The notes beneath the pieces are model-generated. The model was given only the letters and a program-made list of their open reading frames with translations, was not told the DNA's origin and made no database searches. Positions 44,301 through 54,795 of a stretch of DNA of 64,000 bases are shown here, in pieces (within the stretch, counting starts at the first letter, position 1; the number at the start of each line of letters is the position of its first letter). The position numbers were made by a program, and so were the translations under genes. Source of the stretch: Equus caballus (taxonomy: Eukaryota; Chordata; Mammalia; Perissodactyla; Equidae); contig NC_091693.1 in NCBI RefSeq assembly GCF_041296265.1, positions 6,419,001-6,483,000 of the forward strand, written 5' to 3'.

Positions 44301-47300
44301 TAGTTAAGGACCATCGCCCCTGTTCGCACAGATGGGAACCCGTCTTGTAGGCCCAGAGAAGCTGAGGGCCTGATCGGGGCCACCCAGCCAGCAGAGAGCA
44401 GAGCTGGGATTCAAGCCAAACCCCGAACACCCCATTCCTTGTGGCAGTTGGCGTTTGTTTAGCGTCACTCAGGGTTTGTAGGTCTCCCAGGCTGCTCACA
44501 AAGCTATGAAGATAATGAGTCCAGGCAGGCAGGGAGTCAGCCTTCCCACAGCATCTACGGTGGGAGTTGTCACCAGAGTAACAGTGGTGGGGTCTTGAAT
44601 GGAAGGGTTTTAAAAAAATTTAATAGGGGCCGGCCTGTGGCCCAGGGATTAAAATTCCGCATGCTCTGCTTCCACAGCCCGGGTTTGCAAATTCAAATCC
44701 CGGGTGTGGACCTTCTCTACCCATCAGTCAGGCTGTGGTGGCGACCCACATGCAAAATAGAGGAAGACTGGCACAGGTGTTAGCTCAGGGTGAATCTTCC
44801 TCAAGCGAAAAAAAGAGGAGGACTGGCAATGGATGTTAGCTCAGGGCAAATCTTCCTCCACAAAAAAAAATTTAATTGCTGTCAGTTTTACTGATTTGTT
44901 CTGTGGTGTGTTAATTTGCTAACACTGCAGCAAGCACAGCACATGTCTGGCTAAAGAGAATTTGGGGTACATAATTTTTAATTTACCAGACTTAGATACA
45001 GGTACACATTGAGATGCCAGTTGGAATCAACTCTATGCAGATATGTCTGGTCAGATGGCCCCCTGGCCCATCACTGTTACCTGCATATTCTTTTTTGCTG
45101 GAAATCAAAAATAAGTTGGGTGAGTGGGCCGAGGGTCTCTAGCCCATGTGTAAGTGGGTTTGCTCAGAACTGAGAACCAGAGCTCAGTCTAGAGCGAGCA
45201 AAGCGGAGTGCCTGACTGTCCAGGCAGGAAAGAGGATATAATTTAAAAAAGCAACATTCAGTGTTCCATCATTTCATATTTTGGAAAATGAGAGAAAAAA
45301 AACCCCACACCAGTACTGTTTTTGTAATACAAAAGGCAGCAAAGCAAAGCTCAACAAAACTGTCTTGGTGGCAGTGGTGTTTGGTGCCAGTGGCACTGAG
45401 GCATCCCAGGAGGGAGGGAGGTCAGGCTGTCAGGGGGCTCCAGGCGCGGGCGCACGGCATCTGCAGGATGGCTTGGAAGGGGAGTGGGCAGAATTCAGCA
45501 GCTCGCCCCTCCAGTCTTCCCAGAGCTCCTGCTGTGTGCAAGGCACGTTGCAAATGTGGAGGACAGAGTGGAGACAGAGTAGGAGCTGTCTTGATGGAAA
45601 AAATGGACCATCCACATCAACAGAGAACATGGGTAGGAACAGTGCTGGGGAGAAGCCTGAGCGAGCGGGCGGACAGGGAGTGGACAGTTGGTGAAGAGAT
45701 GTCAGAGAGAGAGATGTGCCTGAGCAGAATCCGCGTGGAGAGAGGGGTGAGTGGGCAGCTCACAGGAAAGTGTTCTAGGCTACAGGAGAAACACAAAGCC
45801 TGGCGGGGGGGTGTTGGGGAGGTGAGGTGGGGTGGCAGCTCCAGGAGCTTGAGAAACAGCAGGGAGGACAGCTTGCCTGGGAAGGAAGAGCGGTGAGAGG
45901 AGGCTAGTGTGGCCAGGTCCTGCGGGGCCTTGTGGACCAAGGCCGAGAATCCGGATTCTATTCTGAGTGACGCAGAGCCATTGGAGGACGAGTGTGAGTG
46001 GGGAGCACCACCCTCTCACTCATGTGCTACAGGAAAATAGTTAGAGAGGATGCGAGAGGTAGCACGGAGGAGAAAATGCAGCTCACCTCTGAGACAGTGC
46101 CACCGCCCTTGGCCTCCAGCCGCGGAGTCCCCTGAGGCCCCCTCTCTGTCTTGCCCCTGCAGTCGCCCCGGTGATCCTCCTGGAGTCTCACTGTGCGGCG
46201 GCCCGTGACACTGTGCAGTGCCTGTGCGTGGTGAAGTCCAACCCCGAGCCCTCCGTGGCCTTCGAGCTGCCCTCGCGCAACGTGACGGTGAACGAGACAG
46301 AGCGGGAATTCGTGTACACGGAGCGCAGTGGCCTGGTGCTCACCAGCATCCTCACGCTGCGTGGCCAGGCGCAGGCCCCGCCCCGGGTCATCTGCACTTC
46401 CCACAACCTCTATGGCACCAAGAGCCTAGAGCTGCCCTTCCAGGGATCCCGTGAGTTTGTGGCAGGGGCTGGGAGCCACGGGCAGAGGGGCTCCTTTTGG
46501 ACCGGGGCTCCCTCCCAAGGCTGACCATCAGCCTGGGTCAGGCTCTGCAGGCGGGTGGAGTGGTAGAGACACCCTTTCCAGTGGGCAAGGAGTGAGCCTG
46601 CCTGTCCTTTACCGGCCCCTCCCCTGGGCCCTCCAGGCCAGTCAGTCACTGCAAGGGCGTGTCAGCTGTGTAAACATTGTCACTCTCAGCCCTGCCCCAG
46701 CCCGTCTCCTAAGAACCCCAGTGTCCCCACTCCCACCAGCAGCTCTGAGGGCTCCTGGGTCTTCTCTGTCCTCAGACCGCCTGATGTGGGCCAAGATCGG
46801 GCCCGTGGGAGCCGTAGTGGCCTTTGCGATCCTCATTGCCATTGTCTGCTACATTACCCAGACACGCAGAAAGTGAGTGGCCTGACGGGGCTGATGCGGG
46901 ATGGGGAGTCTCCAAGGGATGGCAGCCCTGTGCGTGGGAAGGGCTGGTTCTGCTCGGAGACAGGTCAGCTGGATGGAGGACACAGGGCCCTGCTAACACA
47001 AGCCACTGCCAGTCATGGGGTGCCGGTGCCTGGGCCTAGCACTTTCCACCAGTCATTTGCTACCTGTCCCCCTCCTGTGCTGTGGCCTCCTGCCCCCCAG
47101 GAGCTCTCCCGCACACACTCGGTGTGATGGGAAAAGCCCAGCTACCCCTGGCTTGCAGTCACAGCATCAGCCACAGTTGGTTCCAGAAGCCCCATTGGTT
47201 ACACATATCTGTGGCAACAAAAAACGCTTCCCACAGGGCTGGGCCGGTGGTGTAGTGGTCAAGTGGTGAGGCTCTGCTTCGGCAGCCTGGGGTTTCCAGA

Positions 47301-49075
47301 TCTGGATCCTGGGTGTGGACCTGCACACTCCTCATTGGGCCATTCTGTGGCAGCATCCCTCATACAAAATAGAGGAAGAGTGCCACAGATGTTAGCTCAG
47401 GGACAATCTTTCTCACACATAGAAAAAAGCGCTCCCCAGCCCCACCACACCCCCTTCCACAGCTGTGCTGCGGCTGTCACTGCTGTTTTCCTTCCCTGTG
47501 GCACACCCACACCGGCTGTCCTGAAAGTGAATGAATGTCCCTGCTCCACATCCTGGCAGCAGGAGGGACAGAGACCCAGAGCATCTGAGGAGACCCCCGA
47601 GGAGCCAGGCTGGGGTCCTGAACAGTGGCAGAGGGCGGGGCCCGCTGGCTCATGCTCAGCCACCAAGCATGGAGAGCTGGGCAGGGGCAGACAGGGAGAG
47701 GCTGGTCACTCCGAGAGGCCGTCCTCCTGGCTTAGATGGGTGGGAGCAGCTCTGGGATCCCTTGGGCCAAGCTCCTAAGGTGGATGGAGGAGCAGACAGG
47801 GAGGGGAGAGGGAGGCCTGGAGCCCTCTGGGGCTGACATGTCCTGCCCTGCAGAAAGAACGTGACAGAGAGCCCCAGCTTCTCGGCGGGGGACACCCCCC
47901 CGGTCCTGTTCAGCAGCGACTTCCGAATCTCTGGGGCGCCAGAGAAGTACGAGGTGAGGGTCGGAGACCCGCGGCTCCAGGCCAGCTGGAGAACTTGGAT
48001 GCTAGGCACGCCGAGGGCCTGGGAGGGCTGGGAGGCCGAGGGGCGGGGGCCCGGCCCCTCAGGAGGGAAAGGGAGCAAGTGCGGAGGGCCGGCTTGACCC
48101 TGACCTGGGAGGGCGTGCTCAGACTGAGGCTGACAAGGGGGCTCTGGGGCTCGGGGCCCAAGGGAAGCCCCACCTCCCGCCTGGGTCTATGACTGCATCT
48201 CCTTCTCCACTAGTCCAGAGAGGTCTCTGCCCTGGAATGAGCGCCCCAGGAGGTAGGTTCTGGGGCCTCAGTGTGCCGACCTCCGGGCCCTCCGCGGGCC
48301 TTGGGGCTGGCGTGCATGTGTGTGCGTCCCCGTCAGGCGTCCAGGATGGTTCCAGTGAAGTCTGGCCCTGCCTAGCTCTCCTGGCCTTGTCTATTCTGTC
48401 CCGTTGCTGCTCCCTTCTGTCTGTCTGTGGCTGCTGTCCTGTGTGTGTGTCCAAAGGCCCGTGTGGGGCTGGGGGGCGGCGATGGAGCTCATGACAGGGA
48501 AGGCCAAGTCACACCTGCAGGGCCTCCCAGTTTGAGGAGGGGGACCACACCAGACCCAGCCACTGGGGAGGACTTGCTGGAGCAGGTTTGGCAAGGTGGG
48601 GTCCTGAGCTGGTGGCTGTAATCTGGGAAGGCGTTATGGGGTGAACTGTGTGCCCCCAATTCCTGTGTTGAAGAGGCTCTGGAGAAGGGGGTTTGTAGGC
48701 ACCTTTCAGGCTGTGGAGGGCGCTTGACACAGGCAGAGACCCCAGAGTGGGCCCGGGGATGTGGGGTGGCTGGGCCAGGGCCCTTGAGAAAGGAGGCTCA
48801 CACAGGGCTTCGGAGCTCAACTCCGGAGCGGCGGGGGTGCAAGCAACTCCAGCCTTTGCATCTGGAAAAGGGGGAACAGGATCCTTCTAATGGGTGGGTT
48901 TCCTTCCTAGAGCGAGAGGCGCCTGGGATCTGAGAGGAGGCTGCTGGGTCTCCGGGGGGAACCCCCAGAGCTGGACCTGAGCTATTCCCACTCGGATCTG
49001 GGGAAACGACCCACCAAGGACAGCTACACCCTGACCGAGGAGCTGGCCGAGTATGCTGAAATCCGTGTCAAGTGA
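38350..49075 (+). CDS. MAG: MAG: myelin-associated glycoprotein (siglec-4), L-MAG form, 8 coding exons, 626 aa
   Basis: MAG is the glial adhesion receptor that binds axonal gangliosides and Nogo receptors. Coding exons: 38350-38395, 38640-39008, 39996-40292, 40392-40649, 41768-42028, 46163-46450, 46776-46872, 47854-47953 and 48911-49075 (the first encodes only the signal-peptide start). Phases join throughout and the length equals human. A signal peptide (about 1-19) precedes a V-type domain with Cys37, Cys42 and Cys100 and the sialic-acid-binding Arg118 (KYYFRGD). Four C2-type domains follow, one per exon. The membrane segment is about 515-535 (GPVGAVVAFAILIAIVCY). The L-MAG tail has the Fyn target Tyr620 (EYAEIRVK). 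N-glycosylation sites at Asn99, 223, 246, 315, 332, 406, 450 and 454 remain. The human Asn106 site is absent (SLS instead of NVS). Identification is secure. Confidence 0.97.
38402..38515 (+). repeat. MAG: GGATGCTGG microsatellite in MAG intron 1
   Basis: A 9-bp repeat (ggatgctgg, with gcggatgct variants) of about 12 imperfect units starts only a few bases after the first coding exon's splice donor, inside a 244-nt intron. Confidence 0.85.
39255..39380 (+). repeat. MIR fragment in MAG intron 2
   Basis: 'ggttgtgggcaagttactaa', 'acttctctgggccttgct' and 'tctgtaaactggggac' give the MIR core and 3' half. Confidence 0.65.
39650..39830 (+). repeat. MIR fragment in MAG intron 2
   Basis: 'ggacctcagtttcctcatg', 'gcaaaatgagcaaaacac' and 'cactgtaggtgctcag' follow the MIR 3' half. 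Confidence 0.65.
40650..41767. other. MAG: MAG intron with old repeats
   Basis: 41118-41240 holds the dispersed 'ttcattcacaaatatttattgagg' family, 41265-41460 reads as L2 3' end ('gttcaagctgtaactgctctgac', 'acttaccccatctggcc') and 41465-41600 as minus-strand MIR ('aatgaggcccagagaggtta', 'gagccgggattcaag'). A MER5-like phrase is at about 40965-40990. Confidence 0.55.
42691..42874 (-). mobile_element. ERE SINE (copy 4)
   Basis: Reverse-oriented ERE: 'ggtgaggaagattggccctg' near the left end and 'ccaccaggccggcc' at the right end. Flanks share a 13-bp target duplication with one mismatch (cactgagcttatt at 42673-42685, caccgagcttatt at 42878-42890). Confidence 0.93.
44626..44872 (+). mobile_element. 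ERE SINE (copy 5), with duplicated 3' part
   Basis: ERE head 'ggggccggcctgtggcccag' and two successive tail segments: 'agaggaagactggcacaggtg' plus 'ttagctcagggtgaatcttcc', then 'ggaggactggcaatggatg' plus 'ttagctcagggcaaatcttcc'. The flanks share aaaaaaatttaat, the likely target duplication. Confidence 0.9.
46873..47853. other. MAG: MAG intron 7
   Basis: Contains ERE copy 6. Otherwise it is noncoding with no further feature seen. Confidence 0.55.
47237..47427 (+). mobile_element. ERE SINE (copy 6)
   Basis: 'gggctgggccggtggtgtag' head, 'gatctggatcctgggtgtgg' box and 'gccacagatgttagctcagg' tail. Flanks carry similar 'aaaaacgcttccc' and 'aaaaagcgctcccc' sequences, a possible target duplication. 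Confidence 0.88.
48214..48252 (+). CDS. MAG: MAG alternative S-MAG exon (39 nt, tail SREVSALE)
   Basis: Acceptor ctccactag and donor ag|gtaggt bound a 39-nt exon. Joined in phase 0 after the exon ending at 47953 (..EKYE), it adds S-R-E-V-S-A-L-E and a stop (tga at 48238-48240), giving the short S-MAG cytoplasmic tail. The human exon is 45 nt with a tail ending SREVSTRDCH, as I recall. Here six bases are missing and the last residues differ. The 12 bases after the stop match the human exon end. Confidence 0.75.
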
Positions 49076-49388
49076 GGGAGCTGGGGGCAGCCGTGTGGCC
49101 ACCCCCCCTCAGGACCCTCGCTGGCCCCCACTGGCTGTGGGCTCCCTTCCTCCCAAAGTCTTGGGGCCGGGGCAGGAAGGGCTGGGGCAGGTGACGGTGA
49201 GGTCCCGGGGCCTGGCCTCCCCCTCCTTCCCTGCCCCCCAGCACCTCACCCCACATTGTGGCTCCCCTCTAACCTCCTCTAACCTCATCTGTCTGGAGGG
49301 GAGCTCCGTCTGTCCGTGTTATTTATTGCTACCCCTGCCTGGTCTCCTGCCCCACACCTGGCCCCAGGGCCTGAATGGAGAGACATGA

Positions 49389-49394
49389 AATAAA
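49389..49394 (+). terminator. MAG: MAG poly(A) signal AATAAA
   Basis: gaAATAAAtgc, 314 nt after the L-MAG stop codon. A 'gttatttattgctacc' motif lies about 70 nt before it. Confidence 0.9.
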
Positions 49395-49409
49395 TGCCCT
49401 GAACCAAAT

Positions 49410-52400
49410 GCCTGTCTAGATGCTGATGATTCTGACCCATCCTTGGGGAGCCCGCCATCCCCCTCCTTGCCCTCTGCTGAGCCCTGTGTGGGGACAAGGA
49501 CCCAGGGATTCTAGTCCTGAGCCCAGGACAGCTGCCGTTAAGTTGCTCCCGCTCTGAGCTGGCAGCCGTGGGCGGGGTCTGGTCCATGGCAGGCCATGTT
49601 TGACTTCTGGGTGTTTTCACATAACCACCCTCCTTCCTGCTTTGGCCGCAGTCAGAGTGACTGGCAGCACTGGGCTCGTGCTGGCACGTAGCCACAACTC
49701 ACTGAAGGGATGGTGACTTCTGATGGGGCCCACATGCCACAGTCCCCACCATTCCCTGCTGTCCCACTCCTGGCTGGCTTCACTCACTGACATTCTCTCC
49801 TGTCCCAGCAGGTCGGGGGGACCCCAGATCTTGATGTTTCATGAGCCTGTGTTGTTTGACTGCCGTCCCTCCATTCGTGCTGCACTTTGCAGCTCAGTCT
49901 CTCAAACTTCATTCCCTTTGGTTCAAGAAACATTAATTAGGCACCAGCTGTGTGCTGAGCCCCTTCAGGAAGCTCAGGTTATCCTGGGAAGGGACCCCCA
50001 GGATAAGCTGTGAGGATGAGAACAGTGGGGCTCAGAGAAGCTAGGTGATTTTCCCAGGGTCCAGAGCTGGAGAACGGTGCGGCCAGGCCCTGGACTCCAT
50101 TCTTCTTTTTCTTCCATTTAACTTCCCTAGCAACTAGGACAACGGTTCTTAAAGCAGGGTCCCTGCACCAGCAGCGTCTCACTGAGGAACCCGTTAGAAA
50201 GGCAGATTCTCAGGCCCCACCCCAGGCTGCCGGAGTCTGAGACTCAGGGGTGGGGCCCAGCGGTCTGCATTTTGACAAGTCCTCTGGTACTGGTGATGGA
50301 CTGCCTTTGAGAACCCAGAAGGACTGAGGCACAGAGAGGTTACCTCCCTTCCTCGGGCTCCCCTAGCTGGTAACTGTGGAGCCTGGATTAGAGCCCAGAG
50401 GCCGGGCCCCAGAGCCCATGCTCTCACCACTGTGCTGCCCTACTGTTTTAGTGAAATGCAAGGAGAGCTCGCAGGACTGACAGTGCGGAGGGCGCTGTAG
50501 GAACAGAGCTGCAGGGCTGCGGGCAATTTGAGCTCGCTTCCGAGGAAGGCGGCCTCCCCTGGTTTTCGAAGGAGGTAGAGAATATGACTGAGGCCAAAGT
50601 CAAGGCCGAGAGGCGGGACTAACCAAAGCGTTGGGAGGGCGGGTGACGGGCGGCTTTGGGTGGGATGGAGAGCCCACGTGCAGGAGCAAGGAAGAGCGTG
50701 GTGGTAGCGGGTGCTGTGAGCAGTGGGGAGGGACCCACCCCGAGGCTGCCCAAGTCCCTTTCCCGCCAAGCTCCAGGCCTGCAGGGAGAAGGACCCCACG
50801 CAGACGGCCTGAGGGCAACGCGGGACACCTGCTCCGGAAGAGAACCCACAGAGGGCTTTGAGAGCACAAACAGGGCCTGTGCCTGAGGGTCTCAGGGGTC
50901 AGGGGTCCGGGAGGCGTCCTGCTGGAAGGCTGGAAGGAGAGTCACCTGGGAAGACCCTGTGTGAGAGCCCAGGTGGGAACGTGTTTGGCAGAATTCCAGG
51001 AGCTGAAAATGAGGCTGGAGAGCAGCGTGAGCCGAGGCGGAGGACAGCAGGGGCTCCACGCAGCCACATGGATGTTTCGTCCGGATCTCCTGCGCGCTCG
51101 CAGGGGCCCCGCCCTGACACGCCGGGTCCCTGATGACAGACCCTGGCTCCGGCAGGTCTGGCCTGGTAGCCATGCCCCCGAGGACTTTGCCCTGAGGAGC
51201 ACAGCGGTGTCAACAATGAGGGACATCAGAGTCACCCTGGGCCACCCGAAGTGCCACCGGGTGATCCGGGGAGGGGCGGGGAGCAACTTTTCGTTAATAT
51301 TTACGTTTCATTAGGGTATATCAGCACCAAAGCAAACCAGCTTACCCACACTGGTGACTTTTTTGGAAACAAGCTTAGGATGAGGCTAAGTTAAAAAAAA
51401 AAAGAATCAGGTGAATGGACTTAAAGAAACGTATGAAATAAAAATATTTCAGGTGGTTCACAGACAGGACAGAAGTCCTGAAGGTCACAGGCAAAAACCT
51501 AAACTTGGGGAGACAACGAAGGGGTCTGACCCGAAGAGCAGCTCTCAGGGGAGGCTGAGGTGCAGGGGTGACGCTCAGGTAGGTCTGGAATTCAGGTGTC
51601 ACTCTCCGCCCGGCTCCTGGCCTCCCCCCAGAATTCATCCGTTCCGTCAGCACGTTTATGGAGCACCTGCCCCATGTCCCCCTACACCGGGCTGTAGGGG
51701 AACCACAGTGACCAGGTAGACACCCTCTCTGACCTCGTGGAGCTGCCCTTCTGCGGAGGAGACAGATGACGATCAGATAAACAAGAGCTGGTCTAAGTGC
51801 TAAGGAGGACATTAAGCTGTGGTTTTAGAAAAAGGTCATCTGCGTCGGGGCCGGAAGGAAGTGGGGGAGGGAGCTCTGTCAGTTTCTGGGGAATGTGGGT
51901 CCAGGGAAAGCCAAAAGCAGGTGCAAAGGCCCAGGGTGGGAAGGTACTTGTTACATCGGTGGAAGAAGAAGGAAGCCAGCCTGCCCGGAGTGGAGTGATG
52001 CAGCCTGATCACAGAGGGCCTGGAAGGCCACGCTCAGGACTCTGGCTTTCACTCTGAGTGAACTGGGGAGTTGCTGGAGAATTGCCCGTCGAGGGGTGCT
52101 GTGGAGGGGCTCGAGGTTTCAAAGACCCCGCTGGCAGCTGTGTGGACAACGAGCCCAGGAGATCAGCAGACACAGGCAGAGGGCTTGTGAGGTCGTGGCA
52201 GCCGTCCAAAAGGGGAAGTGGAGACGGTGAGAGGGCACAGGGTCCCGGCCTGTTCTGGAGGAGGAACTGACAGGACTTGCTAATGCTGGAAGGGAGGGAA
52301 AGAGAGGAGCCCAAGAGACGACCGGCCATGTCCTTAGATGCTGGAGATAGTGGGAGGACCAGGTTCGGTGGAGAACAGGTGGGCTCCACTCCGGCCACGT

Positions 52401-53830
52401 TCAAGGACGGGAACGGCTGACGGGACCCTTTCCCGGGGCATTCCAAGCTGAGGAATGTCAGAACCCATGACACAGTGACTCAGAGAGACAGGGACAGACG
52501 CACCCGATGAGGTCTGGCCGAGTCAATTACAGGTGAGCAGGCTTCGTGCTCCCAGCTCTCGGGAAGGACAGGCCACTCCAGGCCAGGGTCATGACAACGC
52601 AGACTTCTTTGTGCCTCCCATGCCACCAACCTCACAGGTGGCTCCTGGCTGAGATGACCCCTTTCTGGTTGCCCCGCATAGCGTCCTGAGGACCATGCCT
52701 GGGGCAGGCAGGCTCCATTATGAAAGGGTTCCAGGCCAGCGCTGGCTGTTCCTCCCCTGGGCTGGGGTTAGCAACTAGCAGCCCTGTCCAGGATTGGCCA
52801 AACCTCCTTCTCTCCCCACTGTCCTCACTCTCAACTCCAGCCTGCTCCCTGGACAGGAGGTGACAGCCTCAGCTTGCAGGTGGGGCAGTCGTCAAGCAGA
52901 AGACCCCTTCCTGCCCCCGGAGCTTGGTCTGCCTGGGGTACCTTCCCTGGGGAGTGGGGCAGGGGAGGAGTGACAGACACGACAGTTTGCTCTCAAAAGG
53001 CCGAGGAGCCAGAGGCATGCGACTCAAGGTCACCAGGGAGTGTTGGTCAAGCAGAGCGAGTGACGATGTCGGTAATAACAGCTCGCTTTTGCAGAGTGTT
53101 TGTTGCATGACAGCCATCACCCCGAAAAGTGCTTTCTGTGCTTGGGGTTTCTCACGGCACACCCATGAAGTTGGGACTGCTGATGTCGTCACCCCTAGAG
53201 GGGAAACTGAGAGAGGCCATAGCTGACAAACGGCAGGACTGGAGTTTGAACCCGGGTCTGTTTTCCCCGTGCTCGTCATATGCTGTGCATATGGCTCAGT
53301 GCATCGCATGTGTGACCACACTCACCCCGTGAGGAGGGTGCTGTCATCGTCCCCATCTTACAGTCCCGGGCAGGGGCCTAGAGGGGCACACAGCCGGGCG
53401 AGGACTGACAGCCCCCAGCCCACAGTAGTGTCCAGGTTGCCTGGCTCCACTGCATCCCTGGTGTGTGTGTGTGTGTGTGTGTGTGACAGTCAAGTCACCC
53501 AAAACGGAGACCATCTACTTCTTTGGAGGAAAAGATGGAAGGAAGAGTGAAGGCACCAAATCTCCTGTCCTCAGGAGTCCTGCACGCACCCTGGCTGCCT
53601 CCGCACAGCCCTCGGCCTTCAGAAATCACGGCCCGTCCGTGAGCCTGCTGCCTGACTTCCTGCTCTTGCAGGACCGTGAGCACCGGCTGGAGCTGTGCGG
53701 TGAAGCCTCAGACGCGCCTTTGAGGTGATGGGCAGGGCTTTAAGTCCCTAGTGGGTCCCCTGCCAGAGACCTTTGGGACCCTGTCCCCTAGCCTGGAGTC
53801 CCCCATTGAGATCGCTGGTGGTTTTTCTTT
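49410..53830. other. Intergenic region downstream of MAG
   Basis: No gene is seen. Minus-strand MIR-type sequence occurs at 50005-50110 and 50320-50450 and around 53165-53260. 50140-50315 is a MER5-like hAT fragment ('ctcaggccccaccccaggctg', 'tctgcattttgacaagtcc'), 51635-52080 is the old dispersed family, and a GT microsatellite sits at 53459-53485. CD22 exons were looked for and not found. Confidence 0.55.
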
Positions 53831-54795
53831 TTTTTGACATTATATTTTAAAATAATTATAGATTCACAGGAAGTTGCAAAGATAGAACAGAGAGGTCTGT
53901 GTGTCCTTCACCCAGTTCCCCCCGATGGTTACTTCTTACACAATTACACTACAATGTCAAAACCAGGAATTCGGCATTGGACAATGTGTGTGTAGCTCTA
54001 AACCATTTTATCACACGTCTGGATGTTTGTAACCATCTCCGCAACCAAGATACAGAATTATTCCGTTATCACAAAGATCTCCCTTGTAGTCACATCCACT
54101 TCCCTTTCCCCCACCACCTCTAACTCCCGGCCACCAGTAATCTGTTCTGCATCTCTGTCATTTTGTCATTTCAAGAATGTTACATAAAAAGAATCATACA
54201 GTATGTGACCCTTTGAGACTGACTTTTTTTTGACTCAGTATAATGCCTTCAGAATCATCCAACTTGTTGCCTGGATCCATACTTTGTTTCTCGTTGATGG
54301 TTGTTGCCACATAGTGCTTCCTGGGTGGATATATCACAATTTGTTTAACCATTCATCTATTGAAGGACACGTTGGCTGTTTCCAGTTTTCTGCTATTACA
54401 AAGACAGCCGCCATGAACAGTCGTGTACAGGTTTTTGTGTGGACATAAGGTTTTCATCTCTTGGGGATAAATGCCTACGAGTACAATTGCTAAGTCTTAT
54501 GGTAGGTTTCTCGAGAAACTCACAAACTCTTTTCCAGAGTAGCTGTACCATTTTGCGTTCCCACCAGCAATGTATGAATGATCCAGTTTCACTGCGTCCT
54601 CACCAGTATTTGGTACTGTCATTATTTTTTATTTTAGCTGTTCTCATGTGTAGGTGGTGATAGCTTATCACTGTCTTGATTTGCATTTCACTACTGGCTA
54701 GTGATGTTGAACGTCTTTTCATGCGCTTATTTGCTGTCTGTGTATCTCTTTGGTGAAACGTCTCTTCGTGTCTTTTGCCCGTTTTCTAACTGCTC
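53830..54795 (-). mobile_element. LINE-1 3' end (first of two in tandem)
   Basis: Reverse-complement L1 ORF2 and 3' UTR wording: 'cacaggaagttgcaaagatag', 'agtataatgccttcagaatc', 'ttgaaggacacgttggctg' and 'gtcttttgcccgttttctaa'. It breaks off at about 54795, where a second L1 3' end begins. Confidence 0.85.

Larger units (their letters stand above)
42029..46162. other. MAG: MAG intron 5 (4.1 kb), repeat-rich
   Basis: Besides the two EREs listed separately, it carries a minus-strand MIR at 42400-42570 ('gaaagcccagagaggttatgcc', 'ggttcgaatccaggcagtg'), a plus-strand MIR at 43900-44110, a minus-strand MIR at 44330-44440 and L2-like sequence at about 43010-43200. 45570-45990 is the old dispersed family ('ccttgtggaccaaggccgag', 'ggattctattctgagtg'). 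No extra exon is seen. Confidence 0.6.

Noticed and set aside
48638-48740. MLT1-type LTR remnant in the last MAG intron
   Set aside because: Only one phrase ('ggtgaactgtgtgcccccaatt') is recognisable, too little to call with confidence beside the clear MLT1 copy at 33.6 kb.
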